DNA of 64,000 nucleotides from Cryptomeria japonica (taxonomy: Eukaryota > Streptophyta > Pinopsida > Cupressales > Cupressaceae). The DNA is taken from positions 567,877,152 through 567,941,151 of the forward strand of contig NC_081410.1 in the NCBI RefSeq assembly GCF_030272615.1, read 5' to 3'. The notes under the pieces are model-generated. The model was not told the DNA's origin. It did not search any database and saw nothing but the letters and a program-made list of their open reading frames with translations. This document shows, in pieces, positions 57,851 through 64,000 of the stretch (its first letter is position 1; every line of letters starts with the position of its first letter). A program made the translations under genes and the position numbers.

Positions 57851-58064
57851 AGTAGGCTCCCCACTGTAAGGAGCATCAAGAGGTGTGAAGGATATGTCAT
57901 TACTTCTAGTCCTCTGGCTGGGGGGCGAGATTGAAGTGATAATGACCATGTTAATGTACGGGCCACCACTCAACTCAGGGTCTGATGATGTGAAAATGAA
58001 GTTTAAATAATGCTAATGAAATAATAGTTAAAGAAGATGCTTAAGTCTTTAAGACCAATCAAAA

Positions 58065-58635
58065 TGTAGAGGGAGAAAAGTGAACCATTCCAACAAGCAG
58101 CTAGCAACATCTCTGGGACTCCCTAATCAACCTGTCCTCTTGGGATGAGTACAAAGCCTAAGGTTGTCAGGTACCCCAGAGATAACATGGGATGGGTCAA
58201 AAGAATGTTGGAGATAACAAGAATGTTGGAGTTTGAAAGTGAGTGATTCCAATGCTAGAGAGAAATTGAGTAGATCGAATAGAGTCAATAGAGACCAAAA
58301 ATGGAGCTCTCAAAGCAAAATAAGCAAGCTACGAACAAAATTGACATTGGTGACTGCACAAAGAGGCGTTACGAAATCAACCAGTTGCAAGCATAACGCT
58401 TCAATGGCCACCTTCATATTGTAGATTCACGGGACGCTAGCACGACGACGTCTTTGTCGTGCGTAGACATCCACAAGTCAAACAATCAACAGAGTTGAGA
58501 AAAGGACAAAAGGGAGGATGACAGGGTAAGCCAAGTGAACAAAAGGACAAGATGGTGAAGGAATTCTCTAATCAACTTAAAGCGAAAGTGCTTATGTAGT
58601 GCAAAATTGGATGGGGTCCAATTTATGGCATTACA
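58065..58635 (-). repeat. 5' LTR of H with internal deletion
   Basis: It aligns with both ends of 52033-53162: the first 120 bases (GAACCA, AACAAGCAG, CCTAAGGTTGTCAGGTACC) and then, after the gap, AATGTTGGAGTTTGAAAG through to the TTACA end. The join is near 58203. Confidence 0.85.
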
Positions 58636-58640
58636 TATGT

Positions 58641-61600
58641 TAACTCTAGTATTAACCATTTTATTAATTCTACTACAAATACTTAGCTAACTCTAAGAGA
58701 AAAGTGACATTACAGAAGTAAAAACAATTGAAACCAAACTCAAGGGGTCCTGGTGAACCAAATTAACAAAAATCTTGAGTCTAAAAAGGCTAGACTTTTT
58801 CAAGTCTACACCCCAGAAGGCGAGGAAATATATATTTTACGATGGATTTGAGCTCTAGATGTTGTACTTAATTTTTTCCTACAAACTTTTCACTCATGAC
58901 CCCATTCACTAAATTTAATAAGATCTTAAGTCTAGAAACATTGCAAATTTTTAAAATCAATCTATTCTAGAAGTGAGAATGCAAATGTATTTTAGTTATA
59001 TATAGGCTTGGTTTGGATTTCAATTTATAACACTACATATTTAGTTTTCTCACCTAGCTATATTTAATAAAAGGAATCAGGTAACAACTACAAGAGTTAT
59101 TAGTTACATGCATTTGGTGGAAATACATCATCATACATATCTTTGTAATTCAAAGATTAAAATGATATGATATGTAAATTTATGCCCATCTTCACTATAT
59201 TTAATTAACACTCATTCATTAATAAGATTTCATTAGAACCATGAACCATACAATCATACAATTTTTTACACAAATTATGAGATCCTCATGAGTTACTCAA
59301 AAAGTGTGTTCATTAAACAAAGTAAATGTGGAGGTGAGCATAAGTAACACATATCACTAATATTTAAGCATCTTAATCATCATCATTAAAAGTACAGTAA
59401 ATAAAAAGAAGGGAAGGTAATTAAGGGCAAAACATTATTACTATTAATAGAAGGATCATCAATGTTTGGCTCATAATAGTATTTGTAAAGCCAACGTTAA
59501 AGACACCATCATTATAGATACCATCATCGCTAGCATGAGCCATATACGAGGTATGGTCAATATGGAGTTCATGAACAAGTAAAAACATCCAAAATATAAG
59601 TAAAATTAATAGCAAGCCTCATGAGAAATTGAAATTAACATACTCAATGAAAGAGTGCATCCATGGAATATGCACCACCATCTTCATAGTAAAAGGAGTT
59701 GATGTCATCAAGAATCAATACATTAGATGTAACCATTAAAATACATTGAATTTCTTAATGCATGTATAGATAGAAGCTAAGTTGATGAGAATATATAGAA
59801 AAATAATTAATAAACAAGTCAAATCATTGTGGATAAAACTCAAATAATAGGAGAATTGATGGATTTTAAGACTCGATAAAGGAAAACAATCAATAAATTT
59901 CATATTTGAAATGAAATTTTGAATTTAAATTTTAGATATCATATCAAAAATCAACAATAGAAGAATGGTAGATCCTAAGTGGTGTAAGATCTATTGAATT
60001 CTTAAAGTTGGAAAAAATAAAGTAAACCCTAGTTGAACTTGTTAAGGTCCCACAACTATAGATATAGGTCTAATAAATGATATTCCAATTAACACAAATC
60101 ATCCCTAAATAAATACATAAAATTGAGTATGATAGTGTGTTACAATAAAAACATGAGTGAAATAGAGGGATATGAGGTTTCTTAGCTATTTCACATTTGA
60201 CTTGATTAATTGATGCCTAGTAGTTGATGAATGTATTAAGTATTGGATACATGACTGAATATTTGCTAATTGTTGTTGTTGACATAAAGTATAATTTTAA
60301 AACAAAATATTTCAATTAAACCATTAAAATCTTAAATCTATACTAAATGCAATCCCAATGAGAAATAAATCAAAACAAAAAAATTTAAAATGAATAAAAA
60401 ATTACCCTTATTCAATTTTTGGTTCACCAAAAGGTGGATTTTCTCATAAATGGCTCTCGTAGCGTAATTTGTTATGAACTCAAGATTAGATCGAGAAAAT
60501 TATTAAGGCTAAGAGATTTGTAGGTTTTCAAAAACAAAGATCAAAGGTGGAGAGCAAATGTGGAATGGATGGTCGGGATTGAGTTAGCTGGGAAGTTAAG
60601 AGATGAAGGGTGAAGGATAATTGGGTTTTAAATTTAAAGAATGATTTTTGGGAGAGCATTGGGCAGGGATTGATGAAGGATTTTAATTAATTTAATTAAT
60701 TAAATCATGTGGAAAGGGATATGAAATGGGTATTAGGACTTAGGGAAAGGTAAGTTAGAACTTTACGAGAAAATGGTTCACCTTCTCTTGAAACCTAAAC
60801 ACACAATGTCATATTGAGGAACATGTTCAAGTGTATATATGATTTTTTTGCACTTTAGTTAGGCCTCTTGTTTTTCAAAATGTCAAAAGTGCATAAGAAA
60901 GTGATTTGTAAGATGCCTAGAATGAGGTGGTATTGTGGTATTTGTTTGTGTGGAGCTAATGCAAGTAAGTTTTAATGATTATTTTCTCTTTAAATGTCTC
61001 TCTTATATGTCTCTCTATCATTACACTAATGGCCTAGAGCTTGTTAACATCAATATACATTCTACAATGACACATAGAGGTCATATAATCCATGTACATA
61101 AAAACACGACCATTAATCTCATCAAAATTTGGAAATCACAACCAATTAATATAAAAAATATTAATTAAAAGAAAACATGTTGTCGCTGCTGTCAAAATTT
61201 GTAAATTGTTGTCGTGAAAATCTATTTAATTTAAACTTGGTATGACGAAATCATTAATGGTGTATCCATTGTTTTTAAAGCAAACGATTTGGTTTTCCTC
61301 CCACAATTTCAGTCCTTTTTCTTTCCACAATTAAAATGAAATTGTTTTTCCCAAATGTCGATATTTTATGATAAAAAGTTTCTTATCTATTTTGGGTTCT
61401 TATAATGAGATGCTTTTGATTGTTTTTATTATAAGAGGTTTTTTATATTTTAAATTTGTTCAAGATTTTTTTGATTACTTTTAGGAATCTTTATTTATTT
61501 ATTTAGTATAATATAAATATGCTATAATATAATAAATAATATAATAGAAATATCAATAATAATATAATATAAATAATAATAAGACTATATTTATATAGTA

Positions 61601-63279
61601 AATTATGTATTCTATTCTATTATGTCTATTATGTATTCTATTCTATTATGTCTATATTATTAATATGAATAACTATAATATAATCCAATCTTATTATTTT
61701 ATGTTTTCCTAAATTTCTATATATTTTTGTAATGATAATATTTTATTTCTATAATTTAAACATAGCCCTAATTAAATCTTAATTTCCTAACTATAATTTA
61801 ATAAAATTGTAATTCTAAAATTAATTTATAATTTCGCATATATGAAATAAAAAGAGACAAAATCAATGATTGTATAAAGAAATTTACAAAAAGAAAAAAT
61901 AATAACAAATATCATAAGACAAATAAAAAATTAAAACTTAGAAAAAAAATGTTAAAATGAAATATATGTTTTTAAAAGATATTTATCGACATTCTTTATA
62001 TGAGAAAATGGTTCACCTTCACTTGCTATCTAAATACACACAATGTTATGTTGAGGAACACGTTCAAGTGTCTATATGTTTTGTTTGCACTTTAGCTAGG
62101 CCTCTTGTTTTTCATAATGTCAAAAGTGCATAAGAAAACGATTTGTAAGATGCCTGGAATGAGGTGGTGTTGTACTATTTGTTTGTGTAGAGATAATGCA
62201 AGTTCGTTCTAATAATTATTTTCTCTTTCAAATGCCTCCCTTATATGTCTCTCTATCATGACACTAATGAACTACGGTTTCTCTTTGAATACTCAACTCT
62301 AAATGTTCAATTCATAGGTTTGTGTGCAAATTGATAGATGATGAGTGAACTAAAGAAATACTACCTTTAAAAAGAAAATAAATAAAAATTGAAAGTGATG
62401 CATGATTACATGTGTGATTGAATCCAAAGACTTCACCTACACCTATAATTCTTTTTAAATAAGAAAAAAAATTGAACTGATTCAATTTTAAAATAAAAAT
62501 ATTCACAAAAATAAAAATAAATATTAGACTCAAAACCAACTTACCTACAAAAATAAATTAAATTAAACACTAAAATAATATGTTCTAAAGAATACCGAGA
62601 CAAACACAAAACAAACAAAACGTGTACTTTTCTCCTCTACAATAATATTGTCCTCCACGATAAAGAGAAACCTTCAAATTTGATGTGCTGCCCATGTGCA
62701 GGCATCTAAGGCAATCTCAACTTTCCTTCTTCCCTGGTAAGTGATATGCCACCCCATATCATGATAACATAATGACTTTTACCTTTGGTCAAACATCTTT
62801 AGCAATGTTTCAGTACAACGTATCATAATATAGATTAGTTGCCAACACATTAATGTATATCATGCTATCTAAGACTATTCTGACATCGGAAGGTGTGCCA
62901 AACCAGAAAAGAAATCTGAAAAGGAAAGCAGTAGGTAGCCTCGAGTAAAGTCCACCCCAAAAACAATACAATGCACAAACAAAACAAAGAAAATTCACAT
63001 GCAAACAACAATATAAAATTCCTGCAACAGTTCTGACAATATAAACAAACCATGATTCTTGAAGCAGTTGTGCCTGGAAGATTCTGCCTTTCTGTCCTTC
63101 ACTACCTATTCCAAAAGCTTTTCTATCTACTCATATTTTTAACAATATGATCTGTCAATGACTTGAATTCAGTCTTTGCTCCAAATTATATATGAGTCCA
63201 TCTCCGATTATTTCTCCAAAGAAACAATCATCCTCTTGAAATTAGAAACAATCAGGGTGACATCAAAAGTGGGAAGATC
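58641..63279. other. AT-rich flank upstream of the phytocyanin gene
   Basis: No conserved ORF. A 270-base direct duplication lies at 60766-61036 and 62001-62273. Between them is a very AT-rich block (61480-61960) with a short tandem of TATTCTATTCTATTATGTC near 61607-61655. The last 100 bases before 63280 hold a TATATATGA box (63188-63196), about 85-90 bases before the ATG, a plausible promoter for the downstream gene. Confidence 0.5.
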
Positions 63280-63442
63280 ATGGCAAGGGTGGCACTGGTG
63301 GGAGTAGCCATTATAGCAGCACTGTGTATTCAACATTCATGGGCCGTTCAGTATGATGTTGGAGGCAGCCAAGGATGGGAAGCTACAACAGATTTCAAGA
63401 CATGGGTCTCTGGTAAACAGTTCAAAGTTGGAGACACCCTTG
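63280..63442 (+). CDS. Phytocyanin (blue copper-like protein), first exon; continues beyond the window
   Basis: The ATG opens a secretory signal peptide (MARVALVGVAIIAALC...SWA) followed by VQYDVGGSQGWEATTDFKTW and FKVGDTL, the standard start of a plant phytocyanin domain (uclacyanin, stellacyanin or early nodulin-like). The exon ends at CTTG followed by GTAAGTTT, a consensus donor. Phytocyanin genes commonly have one intron near this point (established for the family). The copper-ligand His and Cys residues and any GPI signal would be in exon 2, which is not in the window, so the subclass is open. The frame continues to a stop at 63520, but that tail is intron. It would act outside the cell or at the plasma membrane. 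Confidence 0.85.
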
Positions 63443-64000
63443 GTAAGTTTAAAGCTCAGATTTTTCCCTCGCCCATCAAGATGGGTATACAAAATCAGCG
63501 AAATTATGCACAATGGGAATGAAAACCAGCAAACTTATGTAGCTATCATGTTAATGCATCATTAAATTCTGTTGGACTGCATTAGCTGTTTCGCATCTTT
63601 GTTTTTATGTTTCTCACACTTGTCTCAGATTTGTTTATGTTTAGATTTTGAGGGTGTTTTTTTTTTTCATGCACCCCTTCTTTTGTGAATTATGGATAAT
63701 GGATATCAAAAATAGTAAAATTATGTACAATAGTCGTGAAAATCAGTACAATTATTGAGAAATTATGTTCATGAATTATTAAATTTGGTTGGGATTCAAT
63801 TAGCTGTTTAGTATTGTATGGGTTTGATCTTTGATTTTATGTTTCTCATGTTTGTTTCAAACTCTGTTTCATTTAGACTCTTAGAATGCACTTTTTTACC
63901 ACCTGCCCCTTCTTTTGTGAGTTATGTACAACGGATATGAAAATCAGCAAAAATAATGCACAATGGACATGAAAATCAACAAAAATTTTGAGAAATTATG
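63443..64000 (+). other. First intron of the phytocyanin gene, with diverged tandem units
   Basis: It begins GTAAGT and runs past the window. A unit of about 235 bases is repeated about 2.3 times: AAATCAG..AAATTATG..CAATGG recurs near 63490, 63710 and 63940, TTAGCTGTTT.G.AT near 63583 and 63808, and CCCCTTCTTTTGTGA near 63676 and 63906. Copies differ at many sites, so the duplication is old. Confidence 0.6.

Larger units (their letters stand above)
52028..58640 (-). mobile_element. Element H: minus-strand LTR element with protease-like ORF and no pol
   Basis: The LTRs at 52033-53162 and 58065-58635 both start TGTAGAG and end TTACA. The right one lacks about 550 internal bases (those matching 52190-52740). 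Flanks CATGT (52028-52032) and TATGT (58636-58640) agree at four of five bases. Just inside the left LTR the minus strand reads AAAGGGGGCAAAA, a polypurine tract, so the left LTR is 3' and the element is on the minus strand. A protease-like frame lies near the right LTR, as expected for the 5' side. No RT or integrase is seen. A smaller LTR element sits inside it. Confidence 0.8.

Overview
The window looks like intergenic DNA from a large, repeat-rich land-plant genome. A conifer or other gymnosperm is the most likely source, but that is inference. The grounds are stacked and nested LTR retrotransposons, a Tat-lineage Ty3/gypsy element with an antisense plant-mobile-domain (PMD) gene, an old L1-type LINE, and a single host gene start (a phytocyanin) in the last 0.8 kb. 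I see no bacterial or organellar genes.

Layout. (1) 1-4.0 kb: element A, a decayed Tat-lineage gag-pro/pol 3' part. (2) 4.0-18.2 kb: element B, the best preserved. It has a long leader with a short-repeat array, gag-pro, pol (two stop codons), a structured post-pol region, an antisense two-exon PMD gene, a polypurine tract and a 3' LTR; no 5' LTR is visible. (3) 18.2-25.4 kb: the 3' half of a related element C, with a broken PMD gene and its LTR. (4) 25.6-31.7 kb: element F, with Gag and a protease-like ORF but no recognisable pol, carrying the nested non-autonomous element D (29.8-31.6 kb); F's own 3' LTR starts at 31.67 kb. (5) 32.77-38.77 kb: element G, a minus-strand Ty1/copia with both LTRs, a primer site and a perfect CAATT target duplication. 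(6) 38.8-42.2 kb: decayed LINE, with a 181-bp LINE-tail insertion flanked by a 16-bp duplication. (7) 45.9-50.5 kb: non-autonomous element E, a relative of D. (8) 52.03-58.64 kb: minus-strand element H, without pol, invaded by a small LTR element with TSD ACAAT. (9) 58.6-63.3 kb: AT-rich flank with a 270-bp direct duplication. (10) 63.28 kb onward: first exon of a phytocyanin gene.

The most interesting signal is RNA structure rather than protein. A compact module (outer GGUG/CGCC helix, A4 bulge, inner 4-bp helix) recurs nine times in elements A, B and C, twice at the gag-pro/pol junction and two or three times after pol; both helices change in compensating ways. The intron of the antisense PMD gene of B holds a second array: seven hairpins with nearly the same 15-nt loop but different, self-complementary stems, followed by about 16 copies of a CACAGACGCG-like unit. 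The reverse complement of that unit forms a 12-copy array in the gag-pol leader 12 kb away. The copia element G independently carries hairpins with shared loops and covarying stems in its 3' region. These look like cis-acting RNA elements of retrotransposons (packaging, recoding, export or protein binding); their function is not known to me.

Gag-pro and pol of B would supply capsid, protease, reverse transcriptase, two RNases H and integrase. The antisense gene would supply a PMD protein, perhaps nuclear, from its own TATA promoter next to the 3' LTR. D, E, H and the 1.7-kb element lack pol and would need enzymes from autonomous relatives.
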